The notes under the pieces: model-generated
Told to the model about the DNA's origin: nothing
Databases searched by the model: none
Seen by the model: only the letters and a program-made list of their open reading frames with translations
Assembly (NCBI GenBank): GCA_963812775.1
Contig: CAWEWH010000005.1
Span: forward strand, 868,001 to 932,000
From: CAWEWH01 sp963812775
GTDB taxonomy: Bacteria > Pseudomonadota > Alphaproteobacteria > Rhizobiales > Beijerinckiaceae
DNA: 64,000 nt
Direction of reading: 5' to 3'
Translations under genes and position numbers: made by a program
In this document: positions 51,746-61,172 of the stretch, piece after piece
Position numbering within the stretch: position 1 is the first letter of the stretch
Layout: every line of letters starts with the position of its first letter

Positions 51746-53344
51746 TTACTTGTCAAGCCACACATTTTCGAGGCGCTTGTTGTTGTAGATGCTGTTGTCC
51801 TGGCTGATGTAGCCCTTGACGTAAGGGTGCCAGCAGGTGGCGGCGTATTCGTGCTGGATGATGGGTCGCGCCACGTCCTCGACGAGCTTCCGCTCCACCT
51901 CCCAGACGATCTGCCTGCGCTTGGCGGCGTCCGTTTCCTTGGACTGGGCAAAGATCAGCCGGTCGACCTCCGGATTGCAATATTCCGTGTAGTTTCGCTC
52001 CGACTTGCAGGTGTAGTTCTCGACCAGGTTCACGTCGGGATCGTCGACCCCGACGCCCGTCAGATTGAGGCCGACCTGGTAGTCCTTGCGGGTGATCTTC
52101 GGAAACCATTGCGGCGTGTCGACGTTCTCGAGCTCCGCGTCGATGTGGATTTTCCGCAGCTGGTCGATGAGGATGACGGCAGGGTCGCGGTAGATGGAGA
52201 TGTTGCGCGTCGCCACTTTGACCTTGAGCGGCTTGCCGGCTCCGTAGCCGAGCCCCTCCATGATCTTGCGCGCCGTTGCCAGGTTCTTCTCCACGTCGTC
52301 GCCGTAGCCCGGCAGTTCGGCGAGAAGATCGGGCGGCAGCCCCCATTCGCCGGCTGGCGGCGGCAGCATGGCGCCGCCGATCGACGCCTTGCCCTCCGAC
52401 AGGATGGTCGTGAAGGCCTTGCGGTCGATGGCCAGCGCCATGGCCTTGCGGATGTCGGGATTGTCGAAGGGCGGCGACGCCTGATTGACGATGAGGTTGA
52501 CGCTGACCCCGGTGGGCGCGAGATCGCACACCGCGTTGGGGGCCTGCGCCCGCACGTCCTTCAGAAGTGGAACGGTGATGTCGTTGGCGAACGTCATGTC
52601 GAAGTCGCCGACCACGAAGGCGAGGATGCGCGTCGAGCGGTTCTCGATGATCTTCATCTCGATGGCGTCGAGATAGGGCCTGCCCTTCTTGAAATAATCC
52701 GGGTTGCGGACGAGGCGAATGAGCTCGCCACGTCTGAACTCGGCGAACTTGAAGGGGCCGGTGCCGACGGGCTTGGTGCGCATGTCGCGCTGCGACACGT
52801 GGCACGCATAGACGGGCGTGTAGCCGGCGGCGAGCAGCATGATGAAGGCGGGCTGCGGCTCCTTCAGTTTGAAGGTGACCTCGTAGTCGCCGTTCACCAC
52901 CACCTCGTCGAGATTGTGGTACCAGATCTTGCGCGGGTTCTTGCGGAACTCGTCCTGCCGGATCTTGCCGGCCAGCATGTCGAAATTGCACTTCACGTCA
53001 TTGGCCGTGAACGGCTTGCCGTCGTGCCACTTGACGCCCTCGTGGAGCTTGAAGGTGAGTTTGGTCCCGGTCCCGTCCCACGACCAGCTCTTGGCCAGGT
53101 CGGGCACGATCGTCTCAAGGCTGTTGTGACGTTTGGAAGGATCGAACATCACAAGATTGTTGTAGAGCCCCATGAACGGCAAGTTGACCGAAACCGTGGT
53201 CTCCTCGTGGAGCGAGGCGCTCGGCGGATTGTCGCGATGGTAGACGCGCAGCGTCCCGCCGTGCTTCTGCGCCACGGCGGGCGCAACGGCGGTTCCGAGC
53301 CCGACGACAAGCGCGCCGACAACGGCCGCGAAGCGTCCGACCAT
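51746..53344 (-). CDS. Family 5 peptide-binding protein of the ABC importer (copy 2)
   Basis: A 532-residue periplasmic binding protein. ATG 53344 follows GGGAGGG and starts a signal peptide ending AVAPAVAQ/KHG. It has SBP_bac_5 motifs HEGVKWHDGKPFTANDVK, VGTGPFKF and PYLDAIEMKIIEN. It feeds the permease-ATPase genes that follow. It is about as similar to the preceding frameshifted gene as tandem paralogues are: RVYHRDNPPSAS versus RIYHRDNPPSAS, and an almost shared C-terminus. Confidence 0.92.
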   Translation of the reverse strand: MVGRFAAVVGALVVGLGTAVAPAVAQKHGGTLRVYHRDNPPSASLHEETTVSVNLPFMGLYNNLVMFDPSKRHNSLETIVPDLAKSWSWDGTGTKLTFKLHEGVKWHDGKPFTANDVKCNFDMLAGKIRQDEFRKNPRKIWYHNLDEVVVNGDYEVTFKLKEPQPAFIMLLAAGYTPVYACHVSQRDMRTKPVGTGPFKFAEFRRGELIRLVRNPDYFKKGRPYLDAIEMKIIENRSTRILAFVVGDFDMTFANDITVPLLKDVRAQAPNAVCDLAPTGVSVNLIVNQASPPFDNPDIRKAMALAIDRKAFTTILSEGKASIGGAMLPPPAGEWGLPPDLLAELPGYGDDVEKNLATARKIMEGLGYGAGKPLKVKVATRNISIYRDPAVILIDQLRKIHIDAELENVDTPQWFPKITRKDYQVGLNLTGVGVDDPDVNLVENYTCKSERNYTEYCNPEVDRLIFAQSKETDAAKRRQIVWEVERKLVEDVARPIIQHEYAATCWHPYVKGYISQDNSIYNNKRLENVWLDK

Positions 53345-53528
53345 GCAGCCCTCCCTGGAGATCGCGCCGGTCACCACGTGCCAAGCATCTTGGTTGGCGC
53401 GACACTATCACGGGCGAGCCCAAGATCAATGAAGGCCGAGGGGCGATATTCCGCCGGATGAACGCACGTGAGAGCGAGCGGCGCGGACGGACGGCGCGTC
53501 CGGCTGCGGCCGGCACTGGCGCAGCCGC

Positions 53529-53559
53529 GATGTCCCACCTGTCATTGAGGTGGGACATC
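53529..53559. promoter_or_regulatory. Perfect 12-bp hairpin between tandem binding-protein genes
   Basis: Arms gatgtcccacct (53529-53540) and aggtgggacatc (53548-53559) are perfectly complementary around gtcattg. It lies between the stop of copy 1 and the start of copy 2. Such stems after binding-protein genes often stabilise the upstream message or partly terminate it; no T-run follows. Confidence 0.6.
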
Positions 53560-53592
53560 CGTTGCCGGGTGGCAGAGAGCCCTCGAGCCCTC

Positions 53593-55189
53593 CTACTTGT
53601 CGAGCCAGACGTTCTCGAAGCGGAAGTTGTTGTAGCTCGAATTGTCGTGGGACATGTAGCCCTTCACGTGCGGGTGCCAGCAGGTCGCCGCAATGTCGTG
53701 CAGGATGATCGGCCGGGCGACATCCTCTGCGAGCTTCTTCTCGATGTCCCACACCAGCTGCTTGCGCTTCTTGGGGTCGATCTCGCTGGACTGGGCGAAG
53801 ATCGCCTTGTCGACATCGGCGTTACAGTACTGGGTGTAGTTGCGCTCCGACTTGCAGGTGAAGTTCTCGACCATGTTGACGTCGGGGTCGTCGACCCCCG
53901 AGCCCGTGAGGTTGAGGCCAACCTGGTAGTCGCGACGCGCCACCTTGGCGAACCATTGCGGCGTGTCGACATTGTCGAGCTCGCCGTCGATGTGGATCTG
54001 CTTCAGCTGGTCGATCAGGATGACGGCCGGGTCGCGATAGATGGCGATATTGCGGGTGGAGACCTTCACCTTGAGCGTGTTGCTCGGCCCGTAGCCGAGG
54101 CCCTCCATGATCTTGCGGCCCTCAGCACGGCTCTTCTCCAGGTCGCCGTAGCCGGGCAGCTTGCGCCAGGACCTCCGGCGTCATCCCCCATTCGCCGTTG
54201 GGCGATGGCAGCATGACGCCGCCGAGGGACGCCTGCCCCTCCGAGAGGATCTGCGCGAAAGCCTTGCGGTCCAGCGTCAGCGCCATCGCCTTGCGGATCT
54301 GCGGATTGTTGAAGGGCGGCGACGTCTGGTTGACGATGAGGTTGGTGCTGACGTTGGTGGTGGCCACGTCGCATACGGCGTTGGGGGCTTGCGACTTCAC
54401 GTCCTTGAGCAGCGGGATGGTGACGTCGGTGCCGAACGTCATGTCGAACTCGCCCGCCACGAAGGCGAGAATGCGCGTCGAGCGGTTCTCGATGATCTTC
54501 ATATCGATGGCGTCGAGATAAGGCCTGCCCTTCTTGAAGTAGTCCGTGTTCTTGACGAGCTTGATGGATTCGTTGCGCTTGAACTCGGCGAACTTGAACG
54601 GCCCGGTGCCGACCGGCTTGGTGCGCATGACCTGCTGCGACACGTGGCACGGATAGACGGGCGTGTAGCCGGACGCCAACAGCATGATGAACGACGGCTG
54701 CGGCGCCTTGAGGTTGAAGGTCACCTCATGGTCGCCGTTGGTCGTCACCTCGTCGAGATTGAAGTACCAGACCTTGCGCGGGTTCTTGCGGAAGTCCTCG
54801 CTCTCGGTCTTGCCCGACACCAGATGGAACGTGCACTGCACGTCCTTGGCGGTGAACGGCTTGCCGTCGTGCCACTTGACCCCTTCGTTGAGCTTGAACG
54901 TGAGCTTGGTCTTGTCGGCGTTCCACTCCCAGCTCTTGGCGAGGTCCGGCACGAGCGTATCGCCGCTCTCGTGCCGCTTGTTGGGATCGAACACAACGAG
55001 GTTGTTGTAGACGGCCATGAACGGCTCGTTGACCGAGAAGGTCGCCTCCTCGTGGATCGAGGCGCTCGGCGGATTGTCGCGGTGATAGATGCGCAGCGTG
55101 CCGCCCGCCTTCTGGGCAAGCGCCGGAGCGGCCGCGCCGCCGATCCCGATCGCCAATGTGCACATCAACGCCGTCAGGCGTCCCGTCAT
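53593..55189 (-). pseudogene. Family 5 peptide-binding protein (copy 1), frameshifted
   Basis: From ATG 55189 (GGGAGGA upstream) the frame encodes a signal peptide (LCTLAIGIGGAAAPALAQ) and a family 5 binding protein, closely related to copy 2. At ~54160 VLAQ turns into AARLRRPGEEPC and stops at 54122; one base too many there shifts the frame, and the expected LPGYGDLEKSR continues in the other frame to IMEGLGYG and the normal C-terminus, ending FENVWLDK at 53593. If the extra base is an assembly error, this is an intact ~531-residue protein; if real, the cell relies on copy 2. Confidence 0.85.
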
Positions 55190-55359
55190 CTCGTCCTCCC
55201 GTTTTTCCGCGCGGCATTGTGGGGCGCGGTTCAATTTCCTATGCTGTCGACACTAGCACGGGGATAAGCCCGATCAATGAAGCCGGTGCGCGCGGCCATG
55301 CCGTGGGCGCATCGCGCCGATGCGTCAGGCCCGACGCACCGGGGGAGGGAGGTGCCGCC

Positions 55360-56361
55360 ATGGCCGTGAGCAGAAACCGTCAAATCCTCCTCGTCGAAAA
55401 ACCCACGGGAAAGCTTACCCCGGAACACTTTGCGCTGCGCGAGGGGGTGGCGCCCGAACCGCAGGACGGCGAGGTCCTCATGCGCACCAAGCTCGTCTCG
55501 CTCGACGCCGCCAATCGCGCCTGGATGCAGGGTGCGACCTATCGCTCCGCCGTCGGGGCCGGCACCGTCATGGCCGGGGTCGCGGTCGCCGAGGTGGTCG
55601 CCTCGCGGGCCGCCGGCTTCAAGGCGGGAGATCTCGTGTTCGCCGACACTGGCTGGCAGGACTATGCGGCCCTTGCCGCCAAGGAGCTCATCAAGCTGCC
55701 GGACGTGAAGCCGATGACGCATCTGCTCAGCGTCTATGGGGTCGCCGGGCTCACCGCCTATTTCGGCCTGCTCAATGTCGGCCAGCCGAAGGCCGGCGAA
55801 ACCGTGGTCGTGTCGGCGGCGGCGGGATCGGTCGGCTCGCTTGTCGGCCAGATCGCCAAGCTCAAGGGCTGCCGCGTCGTCGGCATCGCGGGCGGCAAGG
55901 AGAAGTGCGACTGGGTCACGGCCGCGCTCGGCTTCGATGCCGCCGTCGACTACAAGGGCTCGCCGCTTTTCCCGGCTCTCAAGGCCGCCGTGCCGGACGG
56001 CATCGACATCTACTTCGACAATGTCGGGGGCGACATCTTCGCCGCCTGCCTGGCGCAGATGAAGCTCCACGGCCGCATCGTGTGCTGCGGCGCCGTCTCG
56101 CAATACGACAACGCGCCGCCGGCCAGCGGGCCGCGCGGCGTTCCCGGCCTCATCGTCGTCAAGCGCCTCAGGGTGGAAGGCTTCGTGGTCATGGATTTCT
56201 TCGGCGAGCGCGACAAGGCCCTTGCCGAGCTGCAGGCCTGGGTGGCGTCCGGGAAGCTCAAGGTCGAGGAAGACGTGATCGACGGTCTGGAAAACACGCC
56301 GCGCGCGCTGATCGGCCTCCTCGCCGGCGAGAACCGCGGCAAGCGCATGGTGCGCGTCTAG
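55360..56361 (+). CDS. CurA/LTB4DH-type NADP-dependent oxidoreductase
   Basis: A 333-residue medium-chain reductase from ATG 55360, with GGGAGG seven bases upstream. It has the family opening NRQILLVEKPTGKLTPEHFAL, the nucleotide loop AAAGSVGS, and the CurA/LTB4DH motif DNVGGDIFAACLAQMKLHGRIVCCGAVSQYD. These enzymes reduce alpha,beta-unsaturated ketones and aldehydes with NADPH, as in curcumin or alkenal reduction. It is followed at 16 bases by the enolase-superfamily gene. Confidence 0.92.
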   Translation: MAVSRNRQILLVEKPTGKLTPEHFALREGVAPEPQDGEVLMRTKLVSLDAANRAWMQGATYRSAVGAGTVMAGVAVAEVVASRAAGFKAGDLVFADTGWQDYAALAAKELIKLPDVKPMTHLLSVYGVAGLTAYFGLLNVGQPKAGETVVVSAAAGSVGSLVGQIAKLKGCRVVGIAGGKEKCDWVTAALGFDAAVDYKGSPLFPALKAAVPDGIDIYFDNVGGDIFAACLAQMKLHGRIVCCGAVSQYDNAPPASGPRGVPGLIVVKRLRVEGFVVMDFFGERDKALAELQAWVASGKLKVEEDVIDGLENTPRALIGLLAGENRGKRMVRV

Positions 56362-56377
56362 CGCTCGGGGGCGAGGC

Positions 56378-57595
56378 ATGAAGCTCAGCGCAAAGGTCGC
56401 CGGCATCGAGACGCTTGCCTGCGACGCCGGCTGGCGGAACTACCACTTCGTCAAGCTCAAGACCGATGCCGGCGCGGTCGGCTGGAGCGAATTCGACGAA
56501 GGCTTTGGCTCGCCGGGCGTCGGCACGATCATCACGCGCCTGGCCGACAGGGTCGTCGGCCGCAGGGTCGCCGACCACGAGCGCATCTTTGCCGAGCTCA
56601 CCGCCGCCACGCGGCCGGCCTCCGGCAGCGTCGTCACCCAGGCGATGGGCGCCATCGAGAACGCGCTGCTCGACGCCAAGGCAAAGCTGCTCGGCGTGCC
56701 ATGCTACGAGCTGCTCGGCGGCAAGGTCCGCGATCGCATCCGGGTCTACTGGTCGCACTGCGCCACATGGCGCATCAACCGCGGCGAATATTACAAGCCC
56801 GCTATCACCGACATCGCCGGCGTCAAGGCCATCGGCCGCGAGGTCCGCGACAAGGGTTTCACTGCGCTGAAGACCAACATCTTCGAATATGTCGACGGCC
56901 GGCCGATCGGCTGGCGGCCTGGCTTCGGCAGTCCCTTCGAGCCGGGCCTCAACGTCGAGCGCCGCATCCTGCGCGACATGCGCCGGCATCTCGAGGCGCT
57001 GCGCGAAAGCGCCGGCGACGGCGTCGACCTTCTCATCGACCTCAACTTCAACGCCAAGACCGAAGGCTATCTGAGGATCCTGCGCGAGATCGCCGACATT
57101 CCGATGCTGTGGGTGGAGATCGACACCTTCAGCCCCGAGGCGCTGGGCTACATCCGGGAGCACAGCCCGCACCCGATCTCGTCGTGCGAGACGCTGCTGG
57201 GGCTACGCGAGTTCCTGCCGTACTTCCGCGAGCAGGCGATGGACGTTGCCATCATCGACACGCCGTGGAACGGCGTGTGGCAATCGATGAAGATCGCGGC
57301 CGCCGCCGAGGCCCACGAGGTGAATGTGGCGCCGCACAATTTCTACGGCCATCTGTCGACGATGATGAGCGCGCATTTCTCCGCCGCCGTGCCCAATCTG
57401 CGCATCATGGAGACCGATATCGACCGTCTTGCGTGGGACGACGAGCTGTTCACCCACGTGCCGGCCTTTGAGGACGGCCACCTCGTGGTGCCGGACCGGC
57501 CGGGCTGGGGCACCGAGCCCGTCGAGGCGGCGCTGGCCGCCCATCCGCCCAAGGCCGTCGTGGCCGGCGTCGTGGAGACGCGACCGCGGTCGTGA
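56378..57595 (+). CDS. Mandelate racemase/muconate lactonising enolase-superfamily enzyme
   Basis: A 405-residue enzyme of the enolase superfamily that abstracts the alpha-proton of a sugar acid or other carboxylate. The capping domain covers ~1-125. In the barrel the base/metal positions are visible: K in TALKTNIF, metal-ligand D in LLIDLNFN, E in LWVEIDTF, E in SSCETLLG, and H in NVAPHNFYGHLS. These fit the galactonate dehydratase/MR branch. The substrate cannot be read; sugar acids are the commonest. It is probably co-transcribed with the upstream reductase. Confidence 0.88.
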   Translation: MKLSAKVAGIETLACDAGWRNYHFVKLKTDAGAVGWSEFDEGFGSPGVGTIITRLADRVVGRRVADHERIFAELTAATRPASGSVVTQAMGAIENALLDAKAKLLGVPCYELLGGKVRDRIRVYWSHCATWRINRGEYYKPAITDIAGVKAIGREVRDKGFTALKTNIFEYVDGRPIGWRPGFGSPFEPGLNVERRILRDMRRHLEALRESAGDGVDLLIDLNFNAKTEGYLRILREIADIPMLWVEIDTFSPEALGYIREHSPHPISSCETLLGLREFLPYFREQAMDVAIIDTPWNGVWQSMKIAAAAEAHEVNVAPHNFYGHLSTMMSAHFSAAVPNLRIMETDIDRLAWDDELFTHVPAFEDGHLVVPDRPGWGTEPVEAALAAHPPKAVVAGVVETRPRS

Positions 57596-57666
57596 ATTTC
57601 GACACGTCGGTGAAACGGACGCAGCGTTGGCGCGTTGTCGGGCAAACCATGTTCAAGGAGACGGCC

Positions 57667-57846
57667 ATGCCCGGCAAGCGTGAAACAATCGACACCGGTC
57701 GCGACAAGCGCTACGTGCGCCGCGACGCTCGCGGTCAGTTCAAGGAATCCGACGACGTGGGCCGCTCGCTGGCAGCCGACCGCAGGCGCAAGGCCAAAAC
57801 GGTCTCCAAGCCCGGCTACGGCGACAAGGGCGACCGCAAGCACTAG
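57667..57846 (+). CDS. Small basic protein of unknown function
   Basis: A 59-residue hydrophilic protein from ATG 57667, which has AAGGAG six bases upstream. It is rich in Arg, Lys, Asp and Gly (RDKRYVRRDARGQFKESDDVGRSLAADRRRKAKT) and has no hydrophobic stretch, so it is likely disordered or nucleic-acid binding. Similar short proteins occur in Hyphomicrobiales, to my knowledge without a function. Confidence 0.7.
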   Translation: MPGKRETIDTGRDKRYVRRDARGQFKESDDVGRSLAADRRRKAKTVSKPGYGDKGDRKH

Positions 57847-57904
57847 AGCAGTAATTGTTTGGTTCGCTCAGCGGCGCCTTGATCCGTCCCCTTCAGGGGA
57901 GGGT

Positions 57905-57930
57905 CGATCAGCGCGCTTGCGCGCTGATCG
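57905..57930. terminator. Perfect palindromic hairpin between convergent genes
   Basis: Arms cgatcagcgcgc (57905-57916) and gcgcgctgatcg (57919-57930) are perfectly complementary around tt. It sits between the small basic protein gene (+) and the minus-strand secreted protein gene. It may act as a bidirectional terminator or a REP-like repeat. A ccccttcagggga stem precedes it at ~57889. Confidence 0.5.
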
Positions 57931-58020
57931 GGGTGGGGTCTGGGCATCTATCTGTCAGACCCTGAAAGCGGAGGATCAGCGAGCCCAGCGACTCGACCAA
58001 AGGATACCCCGCTCCAACGC

Positions 58021-58344
58021 TTACTTGCAGCGCTCCTTGATCACCCGTTCGAGATCGTTGGCGCCGCTCGCCGTCTGCAGGAATTGCGGGGTTCGGGCGC
58101 GCTCAGGGGCGCAGCGGCCGTAAATCTCCCGCGCCCGCTTCACCGCGCCGACCTGGTTGCGCCACGCCGCGCAGCGGTCCTGCTCGCTGCCGGCGGCGGC
58201 ACTGCCGAGCTTGTCGACGGCGCTCTTCAGCGCCGAGTCGGCGACAAGCAGGTCGCGCTGGCAAAGCACCGTGGTCTGCGCGCCGGCCGGCCCGACGGCG
58301 ACGAGTGCGCCAAGCGCGGTGGCGAGAGCGATGCGCCGCCTCAT
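58021..58344 (-). CDS. Small secreted protein of unknown function
   Basis: A 107-residue protein with a clear signal peptide (RRRIALATALGALVAVGPAGAQ). The mature part is helical, with four cysteines (TVLCQRD, DRCAAW, GRCAPE, KERCK), which may form disulphides. Its ATG overlaps the fumarase stop by four bases (ATGA), so translation is coupled. No family recognised. Confidence 0.78.
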   Translation of the reverse strand: MRRRIALATALGALVAVGPAGAQTTVLCQRDLLVADSALKSAVDKLGSAAAGSEQDRCAAWRNQVGAVKRAREIYGRCAPERARTPQFLQTASGANDLERVIKERCK

Positions 58345-59957
58345 CCGAGGTTGAGCTCGCGGAAAAAGTCGTTGCCCTTGTCGTCCACGACGATGAAGGC
58401 CGGGAAGTTCTCCACCTCGATGCGCCAGATGGCTTCCATGCCGAGCTCGGCATACTCGACCACGTCCACCTTCTTGATGCAGTCCTGCGCAAGCCGCGCC
58501 GCCGGGCCGCCGATGGACCCGAGATAGAAGCCGCCATGCTTCTGGCAGGCTTCGCGCACCTCTTTCGAGCGGTTGCCCTTGGCCAGCATGACCATGGAGC
58601 CGCCGGCCGCCTGGAACTGGTCCACATAGGCGTCCATGCGCCCGGCCGTGGTCGGCCCGAAGGCGCCTGACGCATAGCCCTTGGGCGTCTTGGCGGGCCC
58701 CGCATAGTAGACCGGATGGCGCTTGAAATAGTCGGGCAGGGGCTCGCCGCGCTCCAGCCGCTCGCGCAGCTTGGCGTGCGCGAGATCGCGGGCGACGATC
58801 ATCGGCCCGGTGAGCGACAGGCGGGTGCGGATCGGATGCCGGGTAAGCGCGCCGAGGATCGCCGTCATGGGCTGGCTGAGGTCGAGATGCACGACCTTGC
58901 CGCCCAGCGCCGCCTCGTCGATCTCCGGGAGATATTGCGCCGGGTTGGCTTCGAGCTGCTCGAGAAACACGCCCTCGCGGGTGATCTTGCCGAGCGCCTG
59001 GCGGTCGGCCGAGCACGACACGCCGAGCCCGATCGGCAGGGAGGCGCCGTGGCGCGGCAGGCGGATGACGCGCACGTCGTGGCAGAAATATTTGCCGCCG
59101 AATTGCGCGCCCACGCCCAGCGCCTGTGTCAGCGTGTGGATCTCCGCTTCCATGGCGGTGTCGCGGAAGGCGTGGCCCGCCTCCGAGCCTTGCGTCGGCA
59201 GCGCGTCGAGATAGCGCGTCGAGGCGAGCTTCACGGTCTTCAGCGTCTGCTCCGCCGACGTGCCGCCGATGACGATGGCGAGGTGATAGGGCGGGCACGC
59301 CGCGGTCCCCAAGGTCAGGATCTTTTCCTTGAGGAAGGCGACGAGACGGTCGTGGGTGAGCAGCGAGGGCGTCCCTTGGTAGAGGAAGGACTTGTTGGCC
59401 GAGCCGCCGCCCTTGGCGACGAACAGGAACTTGTAGGCGTCCTCGCCCTCGGCGTAGATCTCGATTTGCGCCGGCAGGTTCGAGCGCGTGTTCACTTCCT
59501 CGAACATCGACAGCGGCGCCAGCTGCGAATAGCGCAGGTTCTTCTTGAGATAGGCGTCACGCACGCCCGCCGCGATGGCGTCCTCGTCGCCGCCGTCGGT
59601 GAGCACGAGGCGCCCGCGCTTGCCCATGACGATGGCGGTGCCGGTGTCCTGGCACATGGGCAGTACGCCGCCCGCCGCGATATTGGCGTTCTTCAGCAGG
59701 TCGTAGGCGACGAACTTGTCGTTCGAGGTGGCCTCGGGATCGTCGAGGATGGCGGCGAGTTGCTTGAGGTGCCCCGGCCGCAAGAGATGGTTGATGTCGA
59801 CAAAGGCCTCTTCGGCGAGCCGCCGCAGCGCCTCGGCCTCGACCACCACGAAGTCGCGTCCGGCCGCCGTCTCGCTGCGGACGCCGTCGCCGGTCAGCTT
59901 GCGGTAGGGCGTCGTGTCGGGGCCGAGTGGAAAGAGGGCTGAGGCGGGCTCGGACAT
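58341..59957 (-). CDS. Class I fumarate hydratase
   Basis: A 538-residue iron-sulphur hydratase of the FumA/FumB class that converts fumarate and malate in the TCA cycle. Cluster cysteines are in PMCQDTGT, at ACPP or FCHD, and in VSCSADRQ. The C-terminal beta domain has GPTTAGRMDAY and GSIGGPAARLAQDCI. The N- and C-terminal domains are fused as in FumA. The gene precedes the small secreted protein gene in the same operon. Confidence 0.93.
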   Translation of the reverse strand: MSEPASALFPLGPDTTPYRKLTGDGVRSETAAGRDFVVVEAEALRRLAEEAFVDINHLLRPGHLKQLAAILDDPEATSNDKFVAYDLLKNANIAAGGVLPMCQDTGTAIVMGKRGRLVLTDGGDEDAIAAGVRDAYLKKNLRYSQLAPLSMFEEVNTRSNLPAQIEIYAEGEDAYKFLFVAKGGGSANKSFLYQGTPSLLTHDRLVAFLKEKILTLGTAACPPYHLAIVIGGTSAEQTLKTVKLASTRYLDALPTQGSEAGHAFRDTAMEAEIHTLTQALGVGAQFGGKYFCHDVRVIRLPRHGASLPIGLGVSCSADRQALGKITREGVFLEQLEANPAQYLPEIDEAALGGKVVHLDLSQPMTAILGALTRHPIRTRLSLTGPMIVARDLAHAKLRERLERGEPLPDYFKRHPVYYAGPAKTPKGYASGAFGPTTAGRMDAYVDQFQAAGGSMVMLAKGNRSKEVREACQKHGGFYLGSIGGPAARLAQDCIKKVDVVEYAELGMEAIWRIEVENFPAFIVVDDKGNDFFRELNLG

Positions 59958-59969
59958 GGCCGGAGCGGC

Positions 59970-60437
59970 TCAGGCGGCGTGCGAGGAGGTGGCGAGTTCC
60001 GTCACCAGCGCGTAGAGCGCGGTGGCGTCGCGTGTGGTGCGGATCTGGTCGAGCATGCCGGGCTCGCGCAGCACGCGCGCCACGCGCGCCAGCGCCTTGA
60101 GATGGTCGGCGCCGGCCTGCTCGGGGGCCAGCAGCACGAAGATCACGTCGACCGGCTGGCTGTCGAGCGCCTCGAAGTCGATCGGTCGCTCGAGTCGCGC
60201 GAACAGGCCCGTGAGCCGATCGATCTTCGCCGGCTTGCCGTGCGGGATGGCGATGCCGTCGCCGATGCCGGTCGAGCCGAGGCGCTCGCGCTGCAACAGC
60301 GTGTCGAAAATGTCGCGCTGGGCGAGTCCGGTCAGCTTGGCGGCGTGCGCGGCAAGCTCGTGCAGCGCCTGCTTCTTGCTGTTCACCTTGAGCGACGGCA
60401 GCACCGCCTCGGGCTTCAGGAGATCCGTGAGTGACAT
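59970..60437 (-). CDS. ptsN: PTS IIA-like nitrogen-regulatory protein PtsN
   Basis: A 155-residue IIA-Ntr protein with the phospho-acceptor His66 in AIPHGKPAKI. It is phosphorylated by PtsP/NPr and controls potassium transport, PHB metabolism and nitrogen responses in alphaproteobacteria. It follows rpoN and hpf on the same strand, the conserved order lptB-rpoN-hpf-ptsN. Confidence 0.94.
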   Translation of the reverse strand: MSLTDLLKPEAVLPSLKVNSKKQALHELAAHAAKLTGLAQRDIFDTLLQRERLGSTGIGDGIAIPHGKPAKIDRLTGLFARLERPIDFEALDSQPVDVIFVLLAPEQAGADHLKALARVARVLREPGMLDQIRTTRDATALYALVTELATSSHAA

Positions 60438-60485
60438 GATGTCTCGCGCTCAACCGACGTTCGGAGAAGGAACGTTCGTGTTGTT

Positions 60486-61104
60486 CTAATTCCGTCGGTT
60501 TGGTTCGCTCGGGCCGGAGGCGGGCGGGTCGATCCACCCGATGGTCCCGTCGTGGCGCCGATATACGACGTTGACCCGTGAAGTTAAAGCGTGGCGGAAG
60601 ACCAGAAGGGGAACGCCGCTCAGATCAAGCTTCATCACCGCCTCGCTGACCGAAAGGCGGTGCAACGGCGCCGTCGTCTCCGCCACCACGACGGGATGAA
60701 AGGCGCGCGCGTCCGTCTCCTCGTCGGGGGCCTCGAAAACCGTCGTCGGCATCGTCTCGGCGGCGGCCGCGTCGGGGGTTTCGCCGGCTGCGGCGGTGCC
60801 GTTCTGGGCCCCGCGGTCCTTCAGCCGCTCCTTGTAGCGCTTCAGCCGCTTTTCCATTCGTTCCGCCGACTGCTCGAAGCTCGCCGGCACGTCGTGGGCG
60901 GCGCCCGTCGCCTCCAGGGTGACGCCGGACGAGAGATGCAGCACGCAATCGGTGCGGTAGAGCGGCGCCGTCGCGCGACACGGTGACGTGGCCCGACGTG
61001 CTGCCCGTAAAGTATTTTTTCACCGTGCCGGCGATCCGCGCCTCGACGCGGCTGCGGAAGGTCTCGCCGATGTCAATGCTCTTACCCGAGATCCGCAACG
61101 TCAT
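60486..61104 (-). pseudogene. hpf: Long-form ribosome hibernation-promoting factor, frameshifted
   Basis: ATG 61104 has GGAGG upstream. The first ~47 residues (LRISGKSIDIGETFRSRVEA...HVTVSRDG) read in one frame; from ~60970 the protein continues in another frame with PLYRTDCVLHLSSGVTLEA, the MEKRLKRYKERLKDR helix and the long-form C-terminal dimerisation domain (PLLVFRHALTSRVNVVYRRHDG). Two bases of a GC-repeat (gcgcgcc) seem to be missing. Because hpf is rarely lost from this operon, an assembly error is quite likely. The product pairs ribosomes into inactive 100S dimers. Confidence 0.86.
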
Positions 61105-61172
61105 CGTCGCCTCCGATCCTGAGCACTCGACCATGACCGGTCCGTGACGGGACCGCCATGCCTTAAATCAAT

